Positions 1-10,162 of a stretch of 64,000 bases of DNA are shown one piece after another. The notes below the pieces were generated by a model, which ran no database searches, had not been told where the DNA came from, and saw nothing but the letters and a program-made list of their open reading frames with translations. The stretch comes from Roseiarcus sp037446355. GTDB taxonomy: Bacteria; Pseudomonadota; Alphaproteobacteria; Rhizobiales; Beijerinckiaceae. The translations under genes and the position numbers were made by a program. How positions within the stretch are numbered: position 1 is the stretch's first letter; each line of letters opens with the position of its first letter. The DNA is taken from positions 1 to 64,000 of the forward strand of contig JBBIIT010000008.1 of the NCBI GenBank assembly GCA_037446355.1, in the 5' to 3' direction.

Positions 1-1377
<1,377 letters not shown>

Positions 1378-1381
<4 letters not shown>

Positions 1382-3747
1382 GAGGTCAGATTCCCGAGAT
1401 CGATGACGGAGACGTAGGGCGAGGCGAGGGTTCCAAAATCGTCCATCTCGGCGGCGCCATTGGCGACCAGGCCGTAGTCGAGCGATGCGCCGGCGGCGAG
1501 ACTAGAGGCGACCGGGCCAAGCGCGCCCGCACCAGTCGGAACGTAAGGGTAGGCGACGCAAGCGGCCAGACTCTGGACTCCGGAGCCGAAGATATTGAAA
1601 CTCTGGAATTTGAAGAAGAGCGTCTGGCCTATGTAACTCAGCGGCAAAGCATATTTGACGACTGCCGAATCCATTCGGGCAAAAGGCGCGCCAATCGGAT
1701 GCGCCGCAGGCGGCGAACTGTCGAGGCCCCGCTGCAAGCCCGAAAGAGTGTAAGCGCGAACGGCGCTCAAGGTTGCGCTCTGATAAGCAAACAACTCGCT
1801 CTCGACCAGCGACAAAGTCGAACCGTTCTGCGCGCCGGCCTCAGAGGTGCCACTCAGCGCGCCGCCGCTTTGCGAGAGCGAAATAGCCAGCGCATTTACA
1901 GGGTCCCAGCCCGTTGCGAGCGGCAGGGCGGCAGTAAGCGAGCCTTGCCGCAATGGCTGCGAGATCGTGGCGACTTGCGAATATGTCGTATTGTCGAGCG
2001 AGATCCAGACATAGGCCCCGCCCCAATTTGTATCGACGTTCCCACCTGCCCCCCCGGAGGCGCCGACCCAGATTTGCGCGACGCCGCCCGTTAACGCGGG
2101 CGGCGGCTCGTAGATAAGCGGAGCATTGACGGGCGCGACGCCGATCCCCTGGTTCGGTAGATATCCGACCGGTCCGGAATTGGGGTAGAGCGCCGGCGCG
2201 GAGACGCCAACAGTCAATTCTTCAGCCTTAATGGTGAGAAGGCCGCGGTCATCTTCTTCCACCGAGATGATGCGAACAGGAAAATTGCTCAGTCCTAAGT
2301 TGGCGTCGCTGATCGTAACGATGTCCATCGGTTCAAGAAGCCCATATTCCCAGGACAGCTTGAAAGCATATTCGCTTCGTACGTAGAGTTGTCGCTGCAA
2401 GAACGTCTGCGCGACAAGGGGGCCGATATTGATTTCATCGCAGATTTCATGGGCCTGCAACGTTGAGCCGACTCTCGGACCATAGAGTTCTATTTGAGAC
2501 TGATCGCGCGCTTCGACGGGAGTTCCGCCATATTGGTTGGAGCGCGAAAGGCATTCGATGCGCTGTATCGTGGCCAACGAAAAGGGATCGACGCGGGAGA
2601 CTTGAACCGGATCTTTGCCTCCGCGATCGTCGACAAAGTCGAGGTCGGTCAAGTTGTAGATCGGCATGAGATTGGGATTATAGCTGACCGGAACGGAATA
2701 GGTGTAGGCGATCGTCAACGCCTTTCCTTCGTCTCCAATCGCGAAGAGATAGACGCCCGGAGGCGAAATTCCGTAAGTTCCTGGCGCCGTAGGCGCGGAA
2801 GCGCCGATGTAGGTGAGGGGCGCGCCATCGGAGGAATAGACCACGCCCTGGTCGGATACGAAATTGGCTTCGGCGCAAACTCTCACGCTGGGCGGCGGCG
2901 TCAGACCCGATGAAACAGTGACTGGCGTCGGCGCCACGACTTGTATCGTGCGCGATACGGGGCCGGACGGGATGGCGACGTCGCCATAGGGGATGAACTT
3001 GAGCTGCCCGCCGCTCCAGATCGCCGCGCAATTTAGCGTTTGCAGCCACCGCGACAGGATCGACGAGCTTTGCTCTTGCGTGACGAGCGCCGGGCTGAAA
3101 GCGAGGCCCATAGCTTTGCAATAGGTTTGCAGCGACGCGTCGCCGCCCGATCCGAATAGAGACGTCGCGTTGAGGCTCGCCGGTGATAGTCCAACCCCAT
3201 ATTGCGGATTCGTCAGGAAATCCTCGATGACGAGCGCCGGGTCGGCGTCGACGCCGTTGACGCCCGTGCCCGCGAGAACCCCGACAATTTCGAAATTGTG
3301 ATTGCCGATATTGGCCGATCCGCCCAGTTGGTAGCCCGCCGCGCAGACATAGGCCGTGCCCTGGTAAGCGATGGCCTGCGCGGTATTGGTCGAGGAGAGA
3401 TAACCCCAGACCGCCTGCGGCGTCGATCCATTGAAGAACGTCAATCCAAGACCGGCAAGCGTATAGGTGGCTTGATCCTTCCAGATGACGCCGATTGTGG
3501 CGATCGGTCCCTCGCAAAGGGCGAGAATGAGATCGGCGGTGTAATTATAGGCGCCGGGCGACCCCCCGAAGAGACCGCCCTTGCCGCCGCCGCCGCCCTG
3601 GGTCTGGAAGTTTGAATACCAGACCACATTGGCGGCGATTTTCGTCTGTCCCCAGACGATCGGAATCGGCAGCGTATTGACCGAAGTCTGAAGCTGAAGC
3701 CCGGTGTAGTCGGGCTTGGCGGCGCCCTTCTGTCGAAACCAGCTCAC
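1378..3747 (-). CDS. Tail hub / tip protein with GTA gp15-like C-terminal half (Phage-tail_3 type)
   Basis: About 789 residues starting MSWFRQKGAAKPDY. I prefer the GTG at 3747: GGAG lies six bases upstream and the codon overlaps the stop of the peptidase gene as GTGA. A TTG at 3759 is the alternative. Residues 1-280 carry the GLQLQTSVNTLPIPIVWG and GGGGGKGGLFGG segments typical of phage baseplate hub proteins. The middle region (LDFVDDRGGKDPV to SWEYGLLEPMDIVTISD) resembles the Phage-tail_3 part of GTA gp15. Residues around 290-350 hold a module (GVYLFAIGDEGKALTIAYTY) also found in the tail tube and connector proteins. It probably forms the tail tip to which the fibre binds. In classical GTAs this region is fused to a TIM barrel; here the barrel is in another gene. 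Confidence 0.8.
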
Positions 3748-4193
3748 GGCGACCTCCAATAGCTCGCGAACTTCGACTGCGCCAGTCGCGCCGCAATCTC
3801 GGCGTTACGAACGACAACTTCCTCGAGAACCACGCGAGCGGGATGAAAGGCGTGAACCATAGTCAGCGGGTTCGAGTGGGTGACGATGCCGCCGTGACTG
3901 AAGCAACGGCCATAACGAAACAGGATCACGTCGCCAGCTTGCGGCGCTTGGACTTCGTGCGCGCGCGCGAGGAGATAATCGAGATATCGCTCCTCCGCTC
4001 GATGCAAGTGCCAGTCACGGGTGTAGGGGCGTGGATCGAACGATTCGACGAGGCCAAGGTCACAGAAAACGCGCACCAGCAGCATCGCGCAATCGCAGCC
4101 AACGCCTTTGATGTCGGCCATGTGATGATAGGGTGTGCCGATCCATTCCCGCGCTGCGGCGACGACGGCGGCGCGCTCGGCAATATGAGGCAT
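3744..4193 (-). CDS. NlpC/P60 family phage cell-wall peptidase (GTA gp14-like)
   Basis: 149 residues. The catalytic cysteine is likely Cys35 in GCDCAML and the histidine His100 in FSHGG, the spacing expected for NlpC/P60 papain-like amidases. Length and the GTPYHHMADIKG lead-in match the family of GTA tail-associated peptidases that open peptidoglycan during DNA entry. The ATG at 4193 has GGAG seven bases upstream. The stop overlaps the GTG of the hub gene by four bases, which suggests translational coupling. No signal peptide is seen, consistent with a virion component rather than an exported host enzyme. Confidence 0.85.
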   Translation of the reverse strand: MPHIAERAAVVAAAREWIGTPYHHMADIKGVGCDCAMLLVRVFCDLGLVESFDPRPYTRDWHLHRAEERYLDYLLARAHEVQAPQAGDVILFRYGRCFSHGGIVTHSNPLTMVHAFHPARVVLEEVVVRNAEIAARLAQSKFASYWRSP

Positions 4194-4247
4194 AGAGAAC
4201 TCCGAACGGAGAGTGGGTCTCCGGACGTCGCGCGCAGTCGCAGGCGG

Positions 4248-5117
4248 TCAGTATGCGATCTGGGGCGGCGGAACGAACGGAAACCCGCGAAAATTGGCGA
4301 GATTGTTGAAGCGCGACTGGCAAGTCCCGCGGGTATGATCACAACCGGCGTAAACCGTGAACGCATCTCCGGCCGAGGGCGCGAAGGGGAGCGGATATAT
4401 CAATGTCAGCGACGAAGCGACGGCGACAGTCTTGATTGTGGCGCGTATGTTGGCATTGGCGCCGGATGTGAAGACTACCGCGCCCTGCGCGTGTTGCGCC
4501 GCGGCGCCTGAGAAGTTGATCTGCGTGACCGACGACGCCGCGCCGACAATTCCGCTGACGGCGTAGGCGCCGCGCACGATTCCGCAGCCCGAATCGTACA
4601 GAGTATGGAGGCAGGTTGGCGAATAGAGATTTCGCGGCATATCGCGATCGAGAACGACGAGATCCGATGCGACGGTGATTACGGCGTTGGTGCGCCCGAC
4701 CATGTCGATTGTCGACACGCGCCCATGGAACAACGTGACGCCGCCGATCGGAGGCTGGCCCAAAGCGGCCATAAAGACGCGATCGCGTTGCACCGAAGCG
4801 CCGTCCAGCGCGCCGTCGCGAATCGCGTTCAGGAATGGCGCCCCGTCGATGAGATCCGTGGGTCGAGCCGCTACGGTAATCTGCTGCTTGTCGACTTCGA
4901 GGCCGACGGCGGACTTGTATTTCAAACCCTGAACAAGCGGACCGTTCGCCAGAAAGGCGACCCCGCCGTAGACAACGGTTTGATCGACGTCGGTATAACT
5001 AAGAACCGACCCCGTCGCCAGCGTGAACGTAAAGCAATCTGCGAATGCGATGGGCGAGTCGGGCGCCGCGCGCACCGAATTGAGAAATGCGGCCAGGGCT
5101 GTTGAGGCCGATTTCAT
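4248..5117 (-). CDS. DUF2163 phage tail protein (GTA gp13-like, baseplate)
   Basis: 289 residues from MKSASTALAAFLNSV. The ATG at 5117 is chosen because it overlaps the DUF2460 stop as ATGA; a reading from 5159 would add 14 residues and a long overlap. The C-terminus has GCDHTRGTC followed by RFNNLANFRGFPFVPP, the conserved cysteine-containing end of the DUF2163/phage_BR0599 family. The first 160 residues are beta-rich. In GTAs and related siphophages this protein lies between the distal tail protein and the peptidase-carrying hub, the order seen here. The cysteines may bind an iron-sulphur cluster or zinc as in other hubs; the sequence alone does not settle this. Confidence 0.85.
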   Translation of the reverse strand: MKSASTALAAFLNSVRAAPDSPIAFADCFTFTLATGSVLSYTDVDQTVVYGGVAFLANGPLVQGLKYKSAVGLEVDKQQITVAARPTDLIDGAPFLNAIRDGALDGASVQRDRVFMAALGQPPIGGVTLFHGRVSTIDMVGRTNAVITVASDLVVLDRDMPRNLYSPTCLHTLYDSGCGIVRGAYAVSGIVGAASSVTQINFSGAAAQHAQGAVVFTSGANANIRATIKTVAVASSLTLIYPLPFAPSAGDAFTVYAGCDHTRGTCQSRFNNLANFRGFPFVPPPQIAY

Positions 5118-5731
5118 GACGAGCGCACCGAGCGAAATTTGAGCGACTGTAGCGACCAAAGATTTTCCATGGTCTCTTCAAAGTCTAGCGAGTCCGCTTC
5201 GAATCGACATTGAAACGCATACGAAAACGTCGCGCCGATCGTCGCGCCGATCGGCGGCGCCGCGGCGAAGACAAGTGAATGCGGCGTCGATAGCGACCAA
5301 CCCGAGGATTGGACCATTCCATTGACTGTGACCTGAGTGAGGTTCGTCACCCACCCGACGGGTTCCGCGAAACCGCCGAGAGCGCGCACGCAGGCAAATG
5401 TCGGGGTGACGCCGTCGCCAGTCGCGACGATCTGATTGGACGCCAAACTGTCCGTTGGATCGACATAGAGAAACGTTCCCGATTGACCCTGACATTGCAG
5501 GAATAGGCCCATGAGCGTTTGCAACGATTGCGCGCCAAGGCCAGGATACGTCGTTGTGTCGGACGCCAACCCGTCGAACTTAAGTTCAAATGTCCAAATC
5601 GGATTCTGGTACTGCGCGTCACGAACCTCGCGCCCCGACGCGTGCGGGGCGACGATCGTGGAGAATACCGGGCGTTTGTGAATGCTCCAACCCTGACCCG
5701 GCAAGGAGGGAAAGATCGGTGGCGCGCTCAA
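5114..5731 (-). CDS. DUF2460 phage distal tail protein (GTA gp12-like)
   Basis: 205 residues starting at a TTG (5731) that overlaps the upstream TGA as TTGA. Residues 1-60 have FPSLPGQGWSIHKRP and WTFELKFDGL. The C-terminal half has EPVGWVTNLTQVTVNG and YAFQCRFEADSLDFEETMEN. This is the DUF2460 pattern of GTA gp12, a distal-tail ring protein joining tube to baseplate. The last 200 residues of the next gene upstream are a diverged copy of the same fold, so the locus encodes two DUF2460 domains in tandem. The poor ribosome site before the TTG suggests translation depends on coupling to the upstream gene. Confidence 0.82.
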   Translation of the reverse strand: MSAPPIFPSLPGQGWSIHKRPVFSTIVAPHASGREVRDAQYQNPIWTFELKFDGLASDTTTYPGLGAQSLQTLMGLFLQCQGQSGTFLYVDPTDSLASNQIVATGDGVTPTFACVRALGGFAEPVGWVTNLTQVTVNGMVQSSGWSLSTPHSLVFAAAPPIGATIGATFSYAFQCRFEADSLDFEETMENLWSLQSLKFRSVRSS

Positions 5732-8205
5732 GGCAGCGCGCCCGATAATTTCACTAATCTCAGATGAAACAGCATCGTCATGAACTCCTCAACGTCGATG
5801 ACGTCATCCGCGAATCGGCACAGCCAGGAGGCGTTGAAGTCCGCGCTTACGATCTCGCCGACCGCCGGTGCGGTCAAAAATACGATCGACGGGCGAAAGC
5901 CTGGCGTGAGGCTCCAATTTGCGGCCGATTGAAGGGCCCCAGACAGGTAAACGCCGGTAACGCCAGCGACCCCGGCGACGGGCTCACTGTAATCGCCCCA
6001 GGTGCGCACCAGCGGGAAGTCGGTCGCGCGGCCATCCGCGAGTCCCAAGGTCTGACGGGCGCTTTCGGTAAGTCCGGGCGGAGAGACCCAAAAGGGCGTA
6101 GACGAACCGGACATCTGTTCGAAAAATCCGACGATGTCCTGCATATCGGAATTGGCGGCGCTGGCGCGCAGCGAGTCGAAGCTCAATTCGATATCGTATT
6201 TTGCGAACGCAAAATTGGGCCGTCGGACGACGCGGCCTGCGACGTGGTCAGCGAGGCGAGCGCCAAATCGGGGTTTGACGTGTGACGACCAGTCGGTGGC
6301 GGACAGTGTGGGGAAGTTCGCGAAGGCGCCGGGCGCTGGGGGAGGTGAATTCGGCGGCGGGAGCAGCGTTGGGCCTTTCCCATTGATCCAGTTGCCCGAC
6401 TGCCAGTTCGCGGCGTCGCCCCATTGGGACACGAGCGCGGGAAAAGTGGGAAAAGGGCGAGCGTCCCAATTCCATGCGCAGCAAAAGTCGAATTGGACTA
6501 ACGGTATTCCCGCGGAGGAGTTTTCATTGTTTCCATCGAGGTTCCAATAATCGTAGATCGATTGCAAACCGATAGACGATAGCGTGTCATCGCGCTGTGG
6601 CGCGAGACGCCCCCCGGGGACAGGCTGCCAAATCGACCAGAACGGCGTCATGCTCGACGTCGACTTGGCGTCATAGAAGACATTGGGTTGATTTGTGCCT
6701 TTGTCGCATGAGGGGAGGCCGTATTCGATGAATGCGATCGATTTCGATTGCGCTATCCATGCAGTGTAAGCGCCGTGCGGCGACCAGCCGGATCCGTCGC
6801 CATTGTCGTAAATCGCCTGATGCCGATTGTGCCACCACCAGCGGAATTGCTTGTTGGCCAACAACTGTTGGTTGGCGGAATAGGGGGTTCTAGTTTGCGA
6901 GAGTCGGTCACCATGTGGCGTCGTAACCATCAGGTCGGAGCCGTTGGGGTCAAGCGCGGGTCCAATGTTGAGACCGTCGACGTAATACCAACTGAATCTC
7001 TCTCCGCCTTCGATATTCGCTTTGATATAAGGCGCCGAATAGATCGTCGGCGGGCCGGAGAGGCCAAGGCCGTTCATTGCGGCGACGCCTGGAGGCCATC
7101 CTCCCGACGGCGGCGGATTAAGCCAGTTTTCCGGGTCCAAGCCGCCCGCGCCGGTGGTCCAATCCGAAAGCGGCAGATAATTGTCGAATCCGACGAGATC
7201 GATATTGGGCGACGCCCATAGGCTGTCGAGGTGCGGCCATTGACCGTTCGCTCCGGAATGTTGCGCGCCCATCCAGTTCGACCAATCGGCGGAGTAGCCG
7301 ACAAGGTTTGAGGGCGTCGCGGAGGTCTTGGCCAGTCCTTGCGAGTCGAAGACAGCGCGCACATCGGCCGCGAGCGCCTCCAGTCCGGCGACAAACGGAT
7401 AGTCCCAAGTCGCGTTGCCCGAACCGTCGAGCCCGCCGGCTGCAGACCATCCCGGTCCGCGGATCGTCTCGAGCCCACGCAGTTCCGAGCCCAACAGAAA
7501 GAGATCGACGCCGCCCGCAACCACGCACAGCCAAGCATAGTGAAGGATCATGCGGCGATACGTGTAATCGGTAGCCGAGCCGGAGTAAGCGACCGTGAGA
7601 TTGAGGGTGTCGGGCGTGAATTGACCCGTCGAAGCGCTGCCGAGAAATGAAGCGACCGCGCTCGCAGCCGCGGCGGTAAGGTCGTCTGCGTAGCCTATCT
7701 CGCCGCGCCAGGGATAGCCCGGCGAGGTCATGAGCAAGAAGGGATAAAATACGACCCGCAGTCCTCGCGCTTTCAAATCCCTGAGACAACGAACCACGCT
7801 TTGGTCGGACGGCGTACCGCCGTAAACGCCCGCTCCGCCCGAGACAGGCAGTTCGATCAGCCCAGGCGAAGATTGCGTCAGCCCCGAGGCGCGCCAGACG
7901 TCCGTCGCGCCGCCGACGATCTGGAAAGAACCGCCCACATAGGTGGTCGAGGGATAAACTTGGCATTGGCTCGCATCGAGCGAATTGGCGAACCATGCGC
8001 AAACGAGCGATACCGTGCGGCATTCGGGATGCGCAGCCTGTAACTGGTCCAGGGCGTAGCTGTAATCAGTCTTGCCACTCCCCGGTACGTGGAAAGTGTT
8101 GATCGGCTGCGCCGCCGCCGATGCCCGCTGACCAAGATAGGGCAGAGTATCGTAGGTAAACTCGCCTGTGGCCGGCAGCAGGTGAACGCCTGCAAGGGAA
8201 ACCAT
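5728..8205 (-). CDS. GTA TIM-barrel-like tail protein fused to a C-terminal DUF2460 domain
   Basis: 825 residues. The N-terminal ~600 residues match the GTA_TIM glycoside-hydrolase-like domain. Marks are AGVHLLPATGEFTYDTLPYL at the start, LLGSELRGLETIRG near the middle, NIDLVGFDNYLPLSDW, and FIEYGLPSCDKGTNQPNVFY with FDFCCAWNWDARPFPTFP. The last ~200 residues, from FPTLSATDWSSHVKPRFGAR, are DUF2460-like and end in CRFADDVIDVEEFMTML, parallel to CRFEADSLDFEETMENL in the next gene. In Rhodobacter GTA the TIM barrel is joined to the Phage-tail_3 hub instead. Whether the barrel is enzymatically active on surface glycan cannot be told from sequence. The ATG at 8205 starts 10 bases after the tape-measure stop. 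Confidence 0.82.
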   Translation of the reverse strand: MVSLAGVHLLPATGEFTYDTLPYLGQRASAAAQPINTFHVPGSGKTDYSYALDQLQAAHPECRTVSLVCAWFANSLDASQCQVYPSTTYVGGSFQIVGGATDVWRASGLTQSSPGLIELPVSGGAGVYGGTPSDQSVVRCLRDLKARGLRVVFYPFLLMTSPGYPWRGEIGYADDLTAAAASAVASFLGSASTGQFTPDTLNLTVAYSGSATDYTYRRMILHYAWLCVVAGGVDLFLLGSELRGLETIRGPGWSAAGGLDGSGNATWDYPFVAGLEALAADVRAVFDSQGLAKTSATPSNLVGYSADWSNWMGAQHSGANGQWPHLDSLWASPNIDLVGFDNYLPLSDWTTGAGGLDPENWLNPPPSGGWPPGVAAMNGLGLSGPPTIYSAPYIKANIEGGERFSWYYVDGLNIGPALDPNGSDLMVTTPHGDRLSQTRTPYSANQQLLANKQFRWWWHNRHQAIYDNGDGSGWSPHGAYTAWIAQSKSIAFIEYGLPSCDKGTNQPNVFYDAKSTSSMTPFWSIWQPVPGGRLAPQRDDTLSSIGLQSIYDYWNLDGNNENSSAGIPLVQFDFCCAWNWDARPFPTFPALVSQWGDAANWQSGNWINGKGPTLLPPPNSPPPAPGAFANFPTLSATDWSSHVKPRFGARLADHVAGRVVRRPNFAFAKYDIELSFDSLRASAANSDMQDIVGFFEQMSGSSTPFWVSPPGLTESARQTLGLADGRATDFPLVRTWGDYSEPVAGVAGVTGVYLSGALQSAANWSLTPGFRPSIVFLTAPAVGEIVSADFNASWLCRFADDVIDVEEFMTMLFHLRLVKLSGALP

Positions 8206-8215
8206 GAATCCCGCC

Positions 8216-9532
8216 TCAGAGCCGAGCGAGCCGACGCGCGCCCAGATGGGCGCCGTGGCGCACCGCTTCGTCGATCGCGCGCAACATTGTCGCGCTGTTG
8301 GACTTCATCCATTGCGCGACGGACCCGGAATCTACGGCCGATACGTGAAAAGTCGTCGTTGGATGAACATGCAGCGCGGCGCTTGCGCTCGCGTTGCTTG
8401 CTGCGTCGCCGGACAGCATGTCGCGAAAGGCGGAGGCCTGCGCGGCCGGCATTATCAGTTCGTTATGGTGTACGAGCGTGAGCATGTCCTGGGGGACGCT
8501 CCAGATTCCAATGTCGGCAGTGGCGACCGTTCCGGCTACGCCGGCCACCGTCGCCTGGGCCGCCGCGGCGGGCCCGGCGGCGAAGGGGCCCATGATCGGC
8601 GCAAGAAATCCGAACACGCCGGCGAACGCCTCGGCGGCGGAGGACAGAATCGATCGGATCATCGTCGCGCCTTGCGTCGCCAACGAGGCGACGGCGCCGG
8701 CTTGTTCGACGCCAGTGCGCGCTGCGACGCCGGCCGTCGTCGCCGAAGTCTTGGCGGCCTCCGCGGCGACGCTCTGAATGACGACCCGCTCGCTGTATTG
8801 AATGAATTTGATCAGCAAGTCCTCGAGCACTTTCTTAAATGCTGTGTGCCAGTTCTCCGTCCCCGACAGCAGACCGCGCAATTGCGAATTGAAGGCCTGC
8901 GCGACCGTATTTCCGAAAACCTCATACTCGCGCTGCTGCTCGTCGAGCGCCTGTCGCGTGATTTGGGTCATCTGATCCTGATGACGACGTTCCGCGCCGA
9001 GAATCTGATTCTGCACCCGCTGTTTTTGCGCAAGACTCTGTTCGCCCAGCGCCAATTCGCGTTGCAACAGCTCGAGTTGGGCTGAATATTCTTCGCCCAG
9101 CGCGGCGCGCGACAGGGCGACCTTCTGCTCTTGCGCGATCCGATGCATACGCGCGTCATCAGCGTAAAGCGCGAGCTTCTGTCGCAAGCTGTCCTGCTGC
9201 GCCTGGAGTTCCTCGGCGATCGCTTCTTTGGCCGCGCGCAGGGCGTCAGCGTAGGCCGCTTCGTCGCCCGAGCGCGCCGCTTGCACGGCTTGCGCGCGCG
9301 CGGTCGCCAGAGACGATTCGAGTGAAGCGGAGGCGGTGAGGGCGGCATCGTAAGGTGTCAGCCGCGCCGGGTCGAATGCGCGGCTCATCGAGGAGCCAAG
9401 GCCGGAATACTGCCCTTGCAATTGCTCGAACGGTCCCGATAGACCGGTAAGCGCGTCGCGGGCTGCGGCGACGCCGGAGATGAGGTCTCCGACCGAGGCC
9501 GTGAAATTGACGGCGACATTCGCGTCGGACAT
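8216..9532 (-). CDS. Short tail tape-measure / minor tail protein
   Basis: 438 residues from MSDANVAVNFTASVGDLISG. The ATG at 9532 has AAAGG upstream and gives a clean N-terminus. A continuation to 9712 would run through the chaperone extension. Residues about 60-220 form a long charged helix (ELQAQQDSLRQKLALYADDA, LELLQRELALGEQSLAQ), then an alanine/glycine-rich hydrophobic segment (FAGVFGFLAPIMGPFAAGPA) and a C-terminus with DMLTLVHHNELIMP. This matches short tape-measure proteins of GTA-like tails and would set tail length and reach the membrane. Position directly after the frameshifting chaperone is the standard siphophage arrangement. Confidence 0.75.
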   Translation of the reverse strand: MSDANVAVNFTASVGDLISGVAAARDALTGLSGPFEQLQGQYSGLGSSMSRAFDPARLTPYDAALTASASLESSLATARAQAVQAARSGDEAAYADALRAAKEAIAEELQAQQDSLRQKLALYADDARMHRIAQEQKVALSRAALGEEYSAQLELLQRELALGEQSLAQKQRVQNQILGAERRHQDQMTQITRQALDEQQREYEVFGNTVAQAFNSQLRGLLSGTENWHTAFKKVLEDLLIKFIQYSERVVIQSVAAEAAKTSATTAGVAARTGVEQAGAVASLATQGATMIRSILSSAAEAFAGVFGFLAPIMGPFAAGPAAAAQATVAGVAGTVATADIGIWSVPQDMLTLVHHNELIMPAAQASAFRDMLSGDAASNASASAALHVHPTTTFHVSAVDSGSVAQWMKSNSATMLRAIDEAVRHGAHLGARRLARL

Positions 9533-9566
9533 CGGCGGGCCTTTCGAAGCGATCGAGGTTGCAGGG

Positions 9567-9803
9567 TCACAAGCGCCCGTTCGGGAACGCCGACTTGATT
9601 TCGTCGACTGTCGGTTGGCGTGGCGCGGCGAGTTCGGGCGGGCGATATTTGAGCGCGCCGGCGAGCAGCCAATTGGCGGGCGGGCGGTGGCGCCATTCGG
9701 CCTGCAACGCAACCAGGCGCGGCATTGTCAGGCCGTCGAGCGCCTGATCCCAGGTCCATCCGGTATTTGCGACGACCTGAGCGATCAGGGCGTCGAAATC
9801 GAC
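9567..9803 (-). CDS. Minus-one-frame extension of the tail assembly chaperone (GT-like)
   Basis: A 78-codon frame ending at TGA 9567-9569. It reads VDFDALIAQVVANTGWTWDQ and later EWRHRPPANWLLAGALKYRP, a coherent, tryptophan-containing protein. The frame is open from a TGA at 9927-9929. Over that whole stretch it has no ATG, GTG or TTG until an ATG at 9725, which lacks a ribosome site and would remove the first third. It lies exactly in the -1 frame relative to the upstream chaperone gene and is entered at GGGAAAG. The likely product is a fusion of about 198 residues made by programmed frameshifting, like gpGT of lambda, which bridges tail tube subunits and tape measure. Independent initiation at 9725 (52 residues) is the alternative. 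Confidence 0.65.
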   Translation of the reverse strand, partial: VDFDALIAQVVANTGWTWDQALDGLTMPRLVALQAEWRHRPPANWLLAGALKYRPPELAAPRQPTVDEIKSAFPNGRL

Positions 9804-10162
9804 TTTCCCGCTGCGGGCGCGGCCTCCGCCGCCGCTTGCGCCGGTTTCGCCCGTAGGCCCGCCGCGTGGGCGACCGCGGGGAAGCCCTGAATAAGATCGC
9901 CGACAGAAAACGGCAGAGCCAGGAAGTCATCGTAGCTCAAGCCGGGTTCGACGTGAGTTATCGCGCGCCAGGTCGCTTCGGCGAGACGCTCGATTTGCGC
10001 TTCGCCCAGCGAGGCCAGGCTTCGCGCGGTCGCCGCCTCGCCGCCCGCATCCTGATAGAGTTGGAACAGCGCTGGCTGGATCGCTTTGATCGTTCGGAAT
10101 GGCAGGTGCGGCAGCGCCCACCGACGCCCGGCCAATTCGAGGGTGAAAGCCTCCTCGCTCAC
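9785..10162 (-). CDS. Tail assembly chaperone (GTA gp10-like), zero-frame product
   Basis: 125 residues from the GTG at 10162, which overlaps the tail tube stop as GTGA. The protein begins MSEEAFTLELAGRRWALPHL and contains PFRTIKAIQPALFQLY and LSYDDFLALPFSVGDLIQGF. This fits the small acidic, helical Phage_TAC-type chaperones encoded between tube and tape measure. It ends in an alanine-rich tail (AQAAAEAAPAAGKSISTP) after the slippery site. The frame continuing upstream to 10285 lies inside the tube gene and is not used. Family assignment rests on position and general character more than on strict motifs. Confidence 0.7.
   Translation of the reverse strand: MSEEAFTLELAGRRWALPHLPFRTIKAIQPALFQLYQDAGGEAATARSLASLGEAQIERLAEATWRAITHVEPGLSYDDFLALPFSVGDLIQGFPAVAHAAGLRAKPAQAAAEAAPAAGKSISTP
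9803..9809 (-). other. Programmed -1 frameshift site, slippery heptamer GGGAAAG
   Basis: On the minus strand the heptamer is in the correct register: zero-frame codons are G-GGA-AAG, so tRNAs can slip to GGG-AAA and continue with GTC-GAT-TTC in the extension frame. GGGAAAG is the same heptamer used in the lambda G/GT tail genes. It lies six codons before the zero-frame stop. I did not identify a convincing stimulatory stem-loop by eye. Confidence 0.65.
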
